Part shown: in pieces, positions 14,065 through 23,253 of the stretch
How positions within the stretch are numbered: position 1 is the first letter of the stretch
Layout of the letters: every line of letters starts with the position of its first letter
NCBI GenBank assembly: GCA_019117205.1
Contig: DXAC01000109.1
Span: forward strand, 1 to 35,275
Reading direction: 5' to 3'
Length of the DNA: 35,275 nucleotides
Source of the DNA: Candidatus Allofournierella merdigallinarum
GTDB lineage: Bacteria; Bacillota; Clostridia; Oscillospirales; Ruminococcaceae
The notes under the pieces: model-generated
Databases searched by the model: none
Seen by the model: the letters and a program-made list of their open reading frames with translations, nothing else
What the model was told of the DNA's origin: nothing
Made by a program: the position numbers and the translations under genes

Positions 14065-15726
14065 GTGGGAAAAGGGTTTTTATCCAGGCTGAAAACACCG
14101 CCGCCGGTCGCTGTGGCCGCGCTGGGCCTCGTGGCCGCTTTGGCCGGCGCCGTCGGCTTTATGTACTACTGGCGGGTGGTGTACTATCTCGACGACCGGG
14201 GAGTGAGCGCCCTGCCGCTTTACGCCGGCGCGGCGGCCTTTGTGCTGCTGGCGGCGCTGGCGGTGTGGGCGGGCCGCGCCCTGCCCACTTTCAACGCCCG
14301 GGCGGCGCTGGCGATCTTTTTGTGCGGGGCGCTGTTCTGCTTTGCGGATCCGCCCTTGCAGGTGCCGGACGAGACGGCCCACTTTTTGCGGAGCTATTCC
14401 CTGAGCCAGGGCCGCTTCACCTTTGACCACGACCGCCTCTACCCCGACGACGTGGCAAAGCTGGTGGAGAGCTTCCCCGGCGCCTGGGTGGCGTCCCACA
14501 CCAGCCAGGGCCTGGAATACACCGACGAGGGGGAGGAGCGCAGCTACACCACCGCCGGCTATGCCCTGAAGCAGCGGGGGGAGGACGGCCGTGTGGAGAG
14601 CATCGCCGACGGCTTTGCCGCCTACTTTGACGGCGAGCCCGCGAAAGAAGCGGTGGGCGAGCCCTATTTCTTCATGACCCTTTCCATGCTGCCCCAGGCG
14701 CTGGGCATCCTGGTGGCCCGCATCCTGGGCTTTGAGGCGCTGGGCTGCCTGTACGCCGCGCGGCTGGCGAACCTTTTGGCCTACACGGCCCTTTGCTGGC
14801 TGGCGCTGGAAAACTGCAAGCGCTACAAGCCGGTGTTCACCGCCTTTATGCTGCTGCCGCTGAGCCTTTACATGGCCGCCTCGGTGAGCTACGACGCCAC
14901 CCTGCTGGGCTTTTATTATCTCGTGGCCAGCTTCTACTGCAAGGATGAAATTCTGGACAAAGACATCCTGGTGTTCATCGCGGCCTTTTTGATGATGAAC
15001 CTGGCAAAGCCCTACATCAGCCTTTTGTGGCTGGTGCTGCCGCTGGTGCTGCCCCGCACGGCCTGGAAAACGAGGGTGAAAAAGTGGCAGCTGGCCGCCG
15101 GCTGCCTGGTGGGCGGCCTTGCCCTGGGCAAATTGTTCGACTGGTACGGCACAGCGTTCCGCTTCAACTACCCCTATGTGGGCCGCCAGATCGAGGGCGC
15201 GGCGGAGCTGCCCCAGCTGCTGGCCATCCTGGCGAACCCTTTCCGCTACGCGGCGGTGCTGCTGGGCAGCTTTTACGAAAACGACTTCTTCCTGGGCCAG
15301 CTGGGCCTGTTCGGGGCCCTCGACCTGGAGGTGCCCTTTATCAGCTTTGTCAGCCCGCTGGTGCTGCTCTTCGCGGCGGCGCTGTCGGTGCATGAAAAGA
15401 GCAGCCTGAGACCCCTGCCCGCCTTTGGCCTGGGGGCGCTGAGCATCGTCTACATGGCGGGCGCCGCCACCGCGATGTACATCACCAGCACCCCGGTGGG
15501 CATGATCCGCATCATCGGCCTGCAGGCGCGGTATTTCCTGCCCGCTTTCCTGATGCTGTTCGTGCTGGTGGCGGCCCTTTTGAGCCACGTGCTGGAGCCC
15601 CGCCTCGCTTCGGGCGGGGCCAAGGCCCAGCGGGTGGCGCTGGGGGTCTCGGCGGTGTTCGGGGCCCTGGGGGCGGTGCTGCTGTTCCAGCACTATTTCA
15701 TCGGGCCGGTGTACGTCATCGGCTGA
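14065..15726 (+). CDS. DUF2142-family membrane protein, putative GT-C glycosyltransferase
   Basis: A 553-residue protein with about 11-12 TM segments. After the first helices it has DPPLQVPDETAHFLRSYSL (near residues 94-112), the DUF2142 hallmark in which an Asp-Glu pair sits in the first extracytoplasmic loop, as in GT-C enzymes that use polyprenyl-phosphate sugars. The loop that follows (to about 210) is large and polar. A second conserved-looking region, ARYFLPAF, is near 490. The GTG start at 14065 follows AAGGTGAGG by 7 bases. It is the second gene of the operon, before the first GT-C/companion pair. DUF2142 members are predicted glycosyltransferases; the sugar and acceptor are unknown. 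Confidence 0.82.
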   Translation: MGKGFLSRLKTPPPVAVAALGLVAALAGAVGFMYYWRVVYYLDDRGVSALPLYAGAAAFVLLAALAVWAGRALPTFNARAALAIFLCGALFCFADPPLQVPDETAHFLRSYSLSQGRFTFDHDRLYPDDVAKLVESFPGAWVASHTSQGLEYTDEGEERSYTTAGYALKQRGEDGRVESIADGFAAYFDGEPAKEAVGEPYFFMTLSMLPQALGILVARILGFEALGCLYAARLANLLAYTALCWLALENCKRYKPVFTAFMLLPLSLYMAASVSYDATLLGFYYLVASFYCKDEILDKDILVFIAAFLMMNLAKPYISLLWLVLPLVLPRTAWKTRVKKWQLAAGCLVGGLALGKLFDWYGTAFRFNYPYVGRQIEGAAELPQLLAILANPFRYAAVLLGSFYENDFFLGQLGLFGALDLEVPFISFVSPLVLLFAAALSVHEKSSLRPLPAFGLGALSIVYMAGAATAMYITSTPVGMIRIIGLQARYFLPAFLMLFVLVAALLSHVLEPRLASGGAKAQRVALGVSAVFGALGAVLLFQHYFIGPVYVIG

Positions 15727-15753
15727 CTTTCCAAACGAAAGGAGGCGGCGCCC

Positions 15754-17766
15754 TTGCCGCTGCTCAGTGGGATACTGGCCCTTTTGGCGGTGAGCCTTTA
15801 CAGCGCCGCCCTGGGCCGCCGGTTCAAACTGGATCCGGGCCTGCTGGCGCTGCCGGTGATCGCCGGCGGCTCGATCTGGCTGTGCCTTTGGGGCATGGCC
15901 GGCCTGCTGAAAGCGGGCGGGTGGGCCTTTTATCTCGCCGCCGGGGCGCTGGCGGTGTGGCTGGCCTGGAAAAAGGAGCTGGCAAAAACGCTCAAAGAGC
16001 TGCTCTGCCCCGGCTTTGTCACCTTTTTGCTGGCGGCGGCGTTCTTCCTGGCGGTGTTCTCGGCCACAAAGCCCCTGTTCACCCAGACGGACGAATTCAG
16101 CCTGTGGGGCTCGGCGGCAAAGCTGACGAAGCTCCAGGACATGCTCCACCCGGCGGCGCCGGGCAACCTGCTGGCCCGCACCGCCACCCCGGCGCTGATG
16201 CTGGTGAGCTACCTCTTCCAGTTCTTCGGGGCGGGCTTCTCCGAGTGGTCGGCCTATTTCGCCCTGAACGCCCTGCTGGCCGCCGCCGTGGGCGCGGTGG
16301 CCAGCCTGCCCCGCGCCGACAAGGCGGGGGCGGCGGTGGTGGCCGCCTGCGGCTTTCTGGTGCCCTACTTTTTCAGTGCGCCCTCCCTGGGGGGCATCTC
16401 CAACATCTACCTCTCGTTCATGGGCGACCTGCCCCTGGGCTTTGTGTTCGGGGCGGGCCTGTGCGTCTGGTTTTCGCTGCGCCAGCGGCCCGCCGCGGCC
16501 CTTTGCCTCACCGGGCTGCTGGCGGCCTTTCTGGTGCTCACCAAGGATGTGGGCCTTGCCTACGGGTGTATTCTAGTAGGCCTTGTCTGCGCCGACCGGC
16601 TCTTCTGCGCGCCGAAGCGGGGCATTGCCCGCCGCCTGAAAGACACCGCCCTGGCCGCGGTGACCATCCTGCCCGGCGGCCTTGCCTACCTGGGCTGGAG
16701 CCGCTATGTGGCCGCGGTGACGGGCCTGGGCAAGACCACCGTGGGCAGCGAGATCCACGAGATCAGCCAGGGCCAGGCCATGGCCGAGGGGGTGGCCCAG
16801 CTGCTGGGCTTTATGGAGCCCACCGAAAAGTTCGCCCAGGTGCGAAACGCGATGCTGGCCAGCCCGTTCACCATCCCCGTCTGCCTTTTGGGCGGCGGGG
16901 CGCTGGCGCTGGCCCTCATCTGGCTGGTGCTGGCCGCGGCGGCGCTGGCCGCGCCGAAAGGCGAGCGGCTGCGCCCGGTGTGCCTGGGGGTGTTCGGCAC
17001 CCTGGCGCTGGGGGCCTTTCTCATCTTCCATCTGTTCCTCTATGTCTACAACTTCCGGGAGACCGACGCCGCCAACCTCCAGGACTACATCCGCTACATC
17101 GGCCCCTACTACATGGGCTTTTTCCTGATGTCCCTGGGCCTTTTGGCCCGGTACGCCGCGGCCGAAAGCCGGGCGGCAAAGCTGGCGGGGGCGCTGCCGG
17201 CGGCGGTGCTGGCGGGCTTTTGCGTGCTCATCGCCTGGCGGGGGCTGCCCACCGCGGGCTTTTGGAACTACCCCCGGTCGGTGTATTCGGTGCGCGAGGA
17301 CGTGAAAGCGCGGGCCGAGGCGGTGAACGAGCTCCTCGACTGGGAGGACACGGTGCTGCTCATCAGCCAGGGGGACACCGCCATCCGCTGGAACTACTAC
17401 GGCTTCGAGCTGAACGCCACCATGGCCCGGGGCTTCGGCGGCTTTGGCTACGGCCACGAGGGCGACTACAACTGGGACACCACCCATATGAACATCGTCT
17501 CGCCCGAGGCGGCGGGGGAGGGCGTGCCGGAGGTGTACAGCTACCAGACGGTGGCCAGCGCCGAGGACCTGCGCCTTTTCCTGCTGGACAAAAAATACAC
17601 CCACGTGCTGGTGGACGCCAGCGACGACTACATCGCCGACGTGATCGGCCCGGCCTTTGGCTGCCAGGGCCTGCCGGACGATAAGCCCGACGAGCCGGTG
17701 CTGCTGGCCATCGAATACGACGGCGACGCCGTGCGCTGGACCCGGGTGGAAGGAGGCGCGGCATGA
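15754..17766 (+). CDS. GT-C-like large membrane protein, paralogue A
   Basis: A 670-residue protein with roughly 12 hydrophobic segments up to about residue 510 and a soluble C-terminal domain of about 150 residues. It has the motif TDEFSLWGSAAKL (D113, E114) in the first large external loop, a GDLPLG segment near 225, a lone Lys-Asp in LTKDVGLAYG, the RYIGPYYMG segment near 450, and ISQGD near 538 in the C-terminal domain. All five features recur in the proteins at 19586 and 23254, so the three are paralogues. The Asp-Glu loop suggests GT-C glycosyltransferase chemistry on lipid-linked sugars (inference). The TTG start at 15754 has GAAAGGAGG 8 bases upstream. Its stop overlaps the companion gene by 4 bases. 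Confidence 0.88.
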   Translation: MPLLSGILALLAVSLYSAALGRRFKLDPGLLALPVIAGGSIWLCLWGMAGLLKAGGWAFYLAAGALAVWLAWKKELAKTLKELLCPGFVTFLLAAAFFLAVFSATKPLFTQTDEFSLWGSAAKLTKLQDMLHPAAPGNLLARTATPALMLVSYLFQFFGAGFSEWSAYFALNALLAAAVGAVASLPRADKAGAAVVAACGFLVPYFFSAPSLGGISNIYLSFMGDLPLGFVFGAGLCVWFSLRQRPAAALCLTGLLAAFLVLTKDVGLAYGCILVGLVCADRLFCAPKRGIARRLKDTALAAVTILPGGLAYLGWSRYVAAVTGLGKTTVGSEIHEISQGQAMAEGVAQLLGFMEPTEKFAQVRNAMLASPFTIPVCLLGGGALALALIWLVLAAAALAAPKGERLRPVCLGVFGTLALGAFLIFHLFLYVYNFRETDAANLQDYIRYIGPYYMGFFLMSLGLLARYAAAESRAAKLAGALPAAVLAGFCVLIAWRGLPTAGFWNYPRSVYSVREDVKARAEAVNELLDWEDTVLLISQGDTAIRWNYYGFELNATMARGFGGFGYGHEGDYNWDTTHMNIVSPEAAGEGVPEVYSYQTVASAEDLRLFLLDKKYTHVLVDASDDYIADVIGPAFGCQGLPDDKPDEPVLLAIEYDGDAVRWTRVEGGAA

Positions 17767-18377
17767 AGAAGTTTAAACCGCTCCTCATCGCCTGGGCGGC
17801 GGGGCTGGCCCTGTGGCTTTTGCTGGGCTGCGTGAGCCTTGCCAAAACCGCCTGGTACGCCGGCCGGGGCCTGGCGGCCACCCAAAGCCTTTCCGCCGGG
17901 GACTTCACCCTGGTGGGCATCCAGCCCTACGACGCCGGGGAGGAGGGCCCCTGGTATATCTCCACCGACAGCGACCCCCAGCTTTTGCGGCAGGGAGAGG
18001 CGTATTTGAACACCGTGTGGCTCTTTGTGGAGCACGAGAGCCCGCCCCAGGCGGTGATGCTCTACTGGAAAACGCCGGGGCAGGGGGATTTCTCCCCCCG
18101 CCAGTCGGTGTATGGCGTCCAGACGGCCCCCGGCGTCTACGCCTTTGACCTGGGCGGTGTGCTGGTGAGCGAGGTGCGCATCGACCCGGACAGCCAGGGC
18201 GGCGTGGTCACCCGGCTGGACGGGGTGGTCTACGACCCCGACCTGTCCCCACTGGCATTTTTCCTGCCCGGCGCGGGCGAGGCGATGGTGCTGCTGTTCG
18301 CGCCCCCGCTGGCGCTGGCGGTGTTCTGCCAGCTGCGCCGGGCGCTGGGCGCTTTGAAAAAAGACGAACCAAATTGA
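17763..18377 (+). CDS. Companion membrane protein A with DPQ-motif domain
   Basis: A 204-residue protein with an N-terminal TM helix (about 8-28), an extracytoplasmic domain of about 125 residues with a beta-rich look, and a C-terminal TM helix (about 165-187) ending in a basic tail. The domain has WYISTDSDPQLL (D71-P72-Q73) and later VRIDP near 140; equivalent positions in the proteins at 21574 and 25215 read STTGDAQLLL and VTTGADPQFHL. Its ATG overlaps the stop of the large GT-C-like gene (ATGA), implying equimolar production. I do not recognise a named family. The pairing implies a subunit or accessory of the upstream enzyme. Confidence 0.85.
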   Translation: MKKFKPLLIAWAAGLALWLLLGCVSLAKTAWYAGRGLAATQSLSAGDFTLVGIQPYDAGEEGPWYISTDSDPQLLRQGEAYLNTVWLFVEHESPPQAVMLYWKTPGQGDFSPRQSVYGVQTAPGVYAFDLGGVLVSEVRIDPDSQGGVVTRLDGVVYDPDLSPLAFFLPGAGEAMVLLFAPPLALAVFCQLRRALGALKKDEPN

Positions 18378-18397
18378 GACAAAGCGAGGTCTTGACA

Positions 18398-19555
18398 ATG
18401 AGCGAGTTCATTCCCCTTTCGGTGCCCAATTTCTGCGGCAACGAGCGCAAGTATGTGGACGAGGCCCTGGAGGGCGCCTGGGTATCCACCAGCGGGGCCA
18501 AGGTGGGCGAGATGGAGGCGTGCGTGGCAAAGTACGTGGGCAGCCATGAGGCGGTGTGCTGCGCCTCCGGCTCCGCCGGGCTGCATCTGGCGGCGCTGGT
18601 GGCGGGGGTGAAGCCGGGGGACGAGGTGATCGTGCCGGCCCTTACCTTTATCGCCTCGGTGAACCCCACCACCCGCTACGTGGGGGCCGAGCCGGTGTTC
18701 TTCGGCTGCAACGCCACCGCCACCATGGACCCGGACGCGGTGGAGGACTTCTGCGCCAACCAGTGCGAGCTGAAAGCGCAGGGCCTCTACAACAGGCGCA
18801 CCGGGGCCCGGGTGTCGGCGCTGGTGGTGGTGCACGTGTTCGGCAACATGGCGGACATGCCCCGCTTTTTGCAGATCGCCCGGCGGTACAAGCTGGTGCT
18901 GATCGAGGACGCCGCCGAGGCCCTGGGCACCAGGTACACCTCCGGCGAGCTGGCGGGCAGGTTCGCCGGCACCATGGGCGACGTGGGTGTGTACAGCTAC
19001 AACGGCAACAAGATCATCACCACCGGCACCGGCGGCACCCTTGTCTCCAATCACCCGGACTGGGCGGCGCGGGCAAAGCACCTGTCCACCCAGGCCAAAA
19101 CGGACCTGTTGCAGTTCAAACACGACGAGGTGGGCTACAACTACCGGATGACCAACATCGACGCCTGCCTGGGCCTTGCCCAGATGGAGCTGCTGGAGGG
19201 CTTCATCGAACACAAGACCGCCCGCTACGAGCAGTACAGGGCGGCGCTGGACGGTGTGAAAGGCTTTTCCATGCTGCCGTTCCGGGCGGGCACCCGCTCG
19301 AACCACTGGTTTTACAGCCTGCTGCTGCCCGAGCGCCTGGAGCGGGACGAGGTCATCGCCCGGCTGCAGGCCCAGGGCATCCAGACCCGGCCGGTGTGGT
19401 CCCTCATCCCCGAGCAGTGCGACTATGGCCGCAACGAGACCCACGCCATGGACATCGCCCGGGACTACCGCCGGCGCATCGTGAACATCCCCTGCTCCAC
19501 GAACCTCACCGAGGCCCAGTGCAGCCGGGTGATCGAGGCCATTCTGGCCCTGTAA
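18398..19555 (+). CDS. legC: LegC-family PLP aminotransferase
   Basis: A 385-residue DegT/DnrJ/EryC1-type aminotransferase that would aminate C4 of the 4-keto sugar made by LegB. The PLP-contacting segment EDAAEALG (Asp171) and the Schiff-base lysine K205 in SYNGNKIITTG are plain, as is the ASGSAGLHLA phosphate-binding stretch at 57-66. The N-terminus IPLSVPNFCGNERKYV matches the LegC group, which keeps this PLxVP..GNE pattern. The ATG at 18398 is 20 bases after the companion protein A stop; upstream in-frame TTG codons are possible but less likely. The ribosome site (GCGAGG) is modest, so coupling to the preceding genes may matter. Confidence 0.92.
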   Translation: MSEFIPLSVPNFCGNERKYVDEALEGAWVSTSGAKVGEMEACVAKYVGSHEAVCCASGSAGLHLAALVAGVKPGDEVIVPALTFIASVNPTTRYVGAEPVFFGCNATATMDPDAVEDFCANQCELKAQGLYNRRTGARVSALVVVHVFGNMADMPRFLQIARRYKLVLIEDAAEALGTRYTSGELAGRFAGTMGDVGVYSYNGNKIITTGTGGTLVSNHPDWAARAKHLSTQAKTDLLQFKHDEVGYNYRMTNIDACLGLAQMELLEGFIEHKTARYEQYRAALDGVKGFSMLPFRAGTRSNHWFYSLLLPERLERDEVIARLQAQGIQTRPVWSLIPEQCDYGRNETHAMDIARDYRRRIVNIPCSTNLTEAQCSRVIEAILAL

Positions 19556-19585
19556 AAAAACCAAACCGGGAAAGGGGGGGCCGCC

Positions 19586-21577
19586 GTGGCCTGGGGCGAA
19601 CTGCTTGGCCTGCTGGTGATGCTGGCGGCCCTCTTTGGGCTCAGCGACCTGCTGGCCCGCCGCGCGGGGGTGGACGCCGCCGCCGCGCCGCTGGCGGCGC
19701 TGGCGCTGGCGGAGCTTTTCCTGCTGGCGGCGGGCCTTTTGGGCGTTTTGCGCCCGGCGGGCCTGGCGCTGGCGGCGCTGGGCCTTTTGGGCGGCGGCGT
19801 TGAGGCCGCCCTGGCCCGGAAAAAGGGGGAGCCGGCCCTGCCCGCGGCGCTGAAAGCCCCCGCCGCGAAGCTCTTTTGGGCCGTGGCCCTGGCGCTGGCG
19901 GCGGGCCTCTGGCTGCTGCGGCCGGAGTTTTTAAACTTTGACGAGTATTCTTTCTGGGGCACCGCCGCCAAGCTCACGGCGGAAAACGACGCCCTGTACA
20001 CCCTCTGCGACGCCGGCCTGCCCTGGCAGATGACCGAGCAGGCCGCCCTGCCGCTGACAAGCTATCTCTTCCAGCTGTTCGGCCCGTTCGCCCCCTGGCG
20101 TGCCATCTTCGCCGCCGACATCCTGATGCTGGCGGCCCTGGCCGCGGCGGCGGGCTGCGCCAAAAAGGCCCGGCTGGCGGGGCCGGTGTTCCTGGCGGGC
20201 CTGACGGTGCCCACCCTGGTCACGGTGGCGGGGCACACCGCCCTGCTGAACACCGCCTGGCTGGAGTATTTGGGCGACCTGCCCGCCGGGATGCTCTTCG
20301 GCGGGGCGGCGGCCTTTTGGCTGGCCGCCCGGGACAGGGGCCCCGCCGCCCGGTGGCTGACCCTGCCGGTGGTGATGCTGGCGGCCAATGTCAAGGGCAA
20401 CACCTTTGTGCTGGGCCTTGCTGCGGCGGGCCTGGCGGCGCTGGACGCGGTGCTGTTTGCCCCCGGCGAAAGGCGCGGGGCGAAAGCCCTTGTCGGCCGG
20501 CTGGGTTTTGGGGCGGCGGCCCTTGCCGCGCCGGTGGCCCAGTACCTTGTCTGGGGCCGGCACACCGCCGCCCTGGTGCAGCGCAACGCCGCCGCGGGCG
20601 GTATGGGGGACACCGCCTCCGCCAGCCTGCCGGCGGTGGTGGTCAACGGCTCGAAGCTGCTGCTGGGCCTGCCGGCCGAAAGTTACTTCGAGGCCCGGCG
20701 GGAGCTCTTTTGGCAGTATGGCGACGCCATGGCGGACGCCTTTTTCCACCGCACCCTGTCGGTGTTCGGCGCGGGTGCGGCGGTGGCGGCGCTGGTGCTG
20801 GCGGCCTTTCTGGCCGCCGTGCTGCTGGCGCCGGACAAGCGGGCGCGGCTGCGGGCGGCGCTGTTCGCCGCGGGCAGTTCCGCCTCCTTTGCGGGCTACT
20901 GGTTCATCCTCTGGCTGAGCTACGCCTTTCTTTTGAAAGACTCCACCCCCGAGACCCTGGCAAGCTACCCCCGGTATTTCGCCTCCTACTACGCCGGCTG
21001 GCTGCTGCTGGCGCTGGCGGTGCTGGCGGTGAGCTGCGTTTCGGCCAGGCGGCCGGTGCCGGGCCGGGCGGCGGCGCTGGCGGCGGGGGCGGTGTTCGCT
21101 GCCGCGCTGGCGGCGGGCGTCGAGCCCCAGTTCACCCTTTTGGGCGCGGGCGGCGGCGAGTGGGCCGCAGTGCGAAGCGAGGTGGCGGTGGCGAAAGCCG
21201 CGAAAGAGGCCGTCGGGCCGGAGGAAAAGGTGTTCCTCATCCGCCAGGGGGACCAGGGCTTTTCCTGGTTTTTGTTCAACCAGCAGCTGTGCCCCGCCCT
21301 TGTCTACGGCGAGGGCGGCGCCACGTTCGGCGAGCCGGCGCTGGTGGAGGGCATGGCCTACGGCGCGCCCTACACGGCGGCGGAGCTTGCCGCCATGCTG
21401 GACAAAGAGCAGGTGGACTGCCTGCTGGTGGCGGCCATCGACGACATCTTTGAACAGAGCTACGCCGGGCTCTTCGCCGACGGCCTGGCCGCCGCGAAAG
21501 AGGGCCCCACCCTGTATGAAAAGGGCGAGGGGGGCTGGACGCCCGCCGTGTCCCTTGCCGGGGAGGTGACGGGATGA
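19586..21577 (+). CDS. GT-C-like large membrane protein, paralogue B
   Basis: A 663-residue multi-TM protein paralogous to those at 15754 and 23254. The motif NFDEYSFWGTAAKL (D119, E120) follows the first helices; YLGDLPAGMLFGG is near 230, RYFASYYAGW near 465, and IRQGDQGFSW near 553 begins the soluble C-terminal domain, which ends with the acidic AAIDDIFEQSYAGLFADGLA stretch. Composition is extremely rich in Ala, Leu and Gly in the membrane part. The GTG start at 19586 follows AAAGGGGGGG by about 5 bases. It lies between legC and companion protein B, with which it overlaps by 4 bases. The role is probably extracytoplasmic sugar transfer; no donor can be named. Confidence 0.87.
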   Translation: MAWGELLGLLVMLAALFGLSDLLARRAGVDAAAAPLAALALAELFLLAAGLLGVLRPAGLALAALGLLGGGVEAALARKKGEPALPAALKAPAAKLFWAVALALAAGLWLLRPEFLNFDEYSFWGTAAKLTAENDALYTLCDAGLPWQMTEQAALPLTSYLFQLFGPFAPWRAIFAADILMLAALAAAAGCAKKARLAGPVFLAGLTVPTLVTVAGHTALLNTAWLEYLGDLPAGMLFGGAAAFWLAARDRGPAARWLTLPVVMLAANVKGNTFVLGLAAAGLAALDAVLFAPGERRGAKALVGRLGFGAAALAAPVAQYLVWGRHTAALVQRNAAAGGMGDTASASLPAVVVNGSKLLLGLPAESYFEARRELFWQYGDAMADAFFHRTLSVFGAGAAVAALVLAAFLAAVLLAPDKRARLRAALFAAGSSASFAGYWFILWLSYAFLLKDSTPETLASYPRYFASYYAGWLLLALAVLAVSCVSARRPVPGRAAALAAGAVFAAALAAGVEPQFTLLGAGGGEWAAVRSEVAVAKAAKEAVGPEEKVFLIRQGDQGFSWFLFNQQLCPALVYGEGGATFGEPALVEGMAYGAPYTAAELAAMLDKEQVDCLLVAAIDDIFEQSYAGLFADGLAAAKEGPTLYEKGEGGWTPAVSLAGEVTG

Positions 21578-22188
21578 ACCGGTGCAAGACCCTTTGGCGG
21601 GCGGCCTGCCGCCGGCCGTTCCGGGCGCTGTACGCCCTGGGCGTCTGCCTGCTGGCGCTGGCGCTGGCGGGCAATTTCGCCTTGGACCAGCTGCTTTACG
21701 CCGCCGGCCTTTTGAAAGAAAAGACTGTCACGCCGGAAAACGCCGGCCAGTACGTTCTTGTGAACATGGAGAACACCGGCGACACGCTTGTCAGCACCAC
21801 CGGCGACGCCCAGCTGCTGCTCTCACCCGGCACCCTGGTGCGGCGGCTGCGGCTGGTGGCCCGGTATCAGGGCGACGGCGGCGAAAAGGACCTTTACTAC
21901 CATCTGCCGGGCTTTGGCTACACGCCCCTGTTGCGGGTGTGGCCCGCGTCGCAGCCGGACGGCAGCTGGCTGTACACCCTGCCCCGGTTTGCCGGGCAGG
22001 GGCTCCGGCTGGACCTGGCGGACAGCGCCGGGGTGCGCCTGGAGCTGGAGGCCATCGTCCTCAACGAGCGGCTGCCCGCCTGGCGGTATTTCGTCCCCAG
22101 CGCCTGGCAGCTGTTCTGGCTGGCGGCGCTGCCCGGCCTGGCCGGGTGCGCGGTGACGCTGAAGCGGGAAAAGGGGGAAGAAAAGTGA
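21574..22188 (+). CDS. Companion membrane protein B with DPQ-like domain
   Basis: A 204-residue protein with the same plan as companions A and C: basic N-terminus, TM helix at about 18-40, extracytoplasmic domain with TLVSTTGDAQLLL (about 71-83, the D-P-Q position reading D-A-Q), then a C-terminal TM helix at about 175-193 followed by a charged tail. Just before the last helix it shares WRYFVPSAWQ with WRYFVPRAEQ of companion C. It overlaps the GT-C-like gene upstream by ATGA and the PtmE-like gene downstream by GTGA. The function is unknown; it probably partners paralogue B. Confidence 0.85.
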   Translation: MNRCKTLWRAACRRPFRALYALGVCLLALALAGNFALDQLLYAAGLLKEKTVTPENAGQYVLVNMENTGDTLVSTTGDAQLLLSPGTLVRRLRLVARYQGDGGEKDLYYHLPGFGYTPLLRVWPASQPDGSWLYTLPRFAGQGLRLDLADSAGVRLELEAIVLNERLPAWRYFVPSAWQLFWLAALPGLAGCAVTLKREKGEEK

Positions 22189-23234
22189 AACTGGAAGAAC
22201 TGTTCATCCGGGAAGAGGCCACCATCCTGGACACCATGAAGCAGCTGAACGAGACCGGCCAGCGCATTTTGTTCATCGCGCCGCAGGGGGTGCTCAAGGC
22301 GGTGCTCACCGACGGCGACCTGCGGAAGTTCCTGCTGCGGGGCGGCCGGCTGGAGGACCCGGTGCGCCTGGCGGCCAACTACGCCCCCAAGAGCCTGCCG
22401 CTGGAGCGGCGGGGCGAGGCCAAGGAGCTGCTGGAGCGGTATTCCATCGACGCGCTGCCCCTTTTGGACCGGGGCGGTCGGGTGGCGGACGTGGTGTTCG
22501 CCACCGGCCTGGATGTGGACAACCGCAAGCGGGCGGACATCCCGGTGGTGGTGATGGCGGGGGGCCTGGGCACCCGGCTGTATCCCTACACCAAGATCCT
22601 GCCCAAGCCCCTGATCCCCATCGGGGAGAAGCCCATCTGCGAGCTCATCCTGGAGCGCTTTTCCGATTTCGGTTGCCGCCGCATGGTTTTGGTGGTAAAC
22701 TACAAAAAGAATATGATCAAGTCCTACTTCAACGACCTGGAGGGGCTGCCTTACCAGGTGGAGTATGTGGACGAGACGGAGTTTCTGGGCACCGGCGGCG
22801 GCCTGAGCCTGCTCAAGGGCAAGCTGGACAGCGCCTTTTTCTTCTCCAACTGCGACACCCTGCTGGACGTGGACTACGGGGACGTGTACCAGTATCACCG
22901 GGCCCACAAAAACCTCATCACCATGATCTGCGCCTACAAGCACTACACCGTGCCCTACGGGGTGGTGGAGATGGGGGAGAACGGGGCCATCGCCGGCCTC
23001 CGGGAAAAGCCGGAGCTGAACTTCCTCACCAACACCGGGGTCTACGTGGTGGAGCCCCAGGTGGTGGAGGAGATGGAGCCGGGCCGGAAGATCGGCTTTC
23101 CCGACGTGATCGACGACTACCGCCGCCGCGGCCTGCCGGTGGGGGTGTATCCCATCAACGAGTCCGCCTGGATGGACATGGGCCAGATGGAAGAACTGGA
23201 AAAGATGCGCCGCCGGCTGGAGCAGCAGGCCTGA
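22185..23234 (+). CDS. ptmE: CBS-domain nucleotidyltransferase (PtmE-like)
   Basis: A 349-residue protein with two CBS motifs at about residues 1-115 and a sugar-phosphate nucleotidyltransferase domain from about 120 on. The NTP-binding signature MAGGLGTRLYPYTK is at 124-137, followed by LPKPLIPIGEKP. This architecture is that of Campylobacter PtmE, which makes GDP-glucosamine for legionaminic acid synthesis; the CBS pair may sense nucleotides. The GTG at 22185 overlaps the companion B stop by 4 bases. A plain mannose- or glucose-1-phosphate nucleotidyltransferase with CBS domains is the alternative, but the Leg gene context favours PtmE. Base specificity (GTP versus UTP) cannot be read from the sequence. 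Confidence 0.85.
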   Translation: MKLEELFIREEATILDTMKQLNETGQRILFIAPQGVLKAVLTDGDLRKFLLRGGRLEDPVRLAANYAPKSLPLERRGEAKELLERYSIDALPLLDRGGRVADVVFATGLDVDNRKRADIPVVVMAGGLGTRLYPYTKILPKPLIPIGEKPICELILERFSDFGCRRMVLVVNYKKNMIKSYFNDLEGLPYQVEYVDETEFLGTGGGLSLLKGKLDSAFFFSNCDTLLDVDYGDVYQYHRAHKNLITMICAYKHYTVPYGVVEMGENGAIAGLREKPELNFLTNTGVYVVEPQVVEEMEPGRKIGFPDVIDDYRRRGLPVGVYPINESAWMDMGQMEELEKMRRRLEQQA

Positions 23235-23253
23235 AAGGCGCGGGGAGAAACGT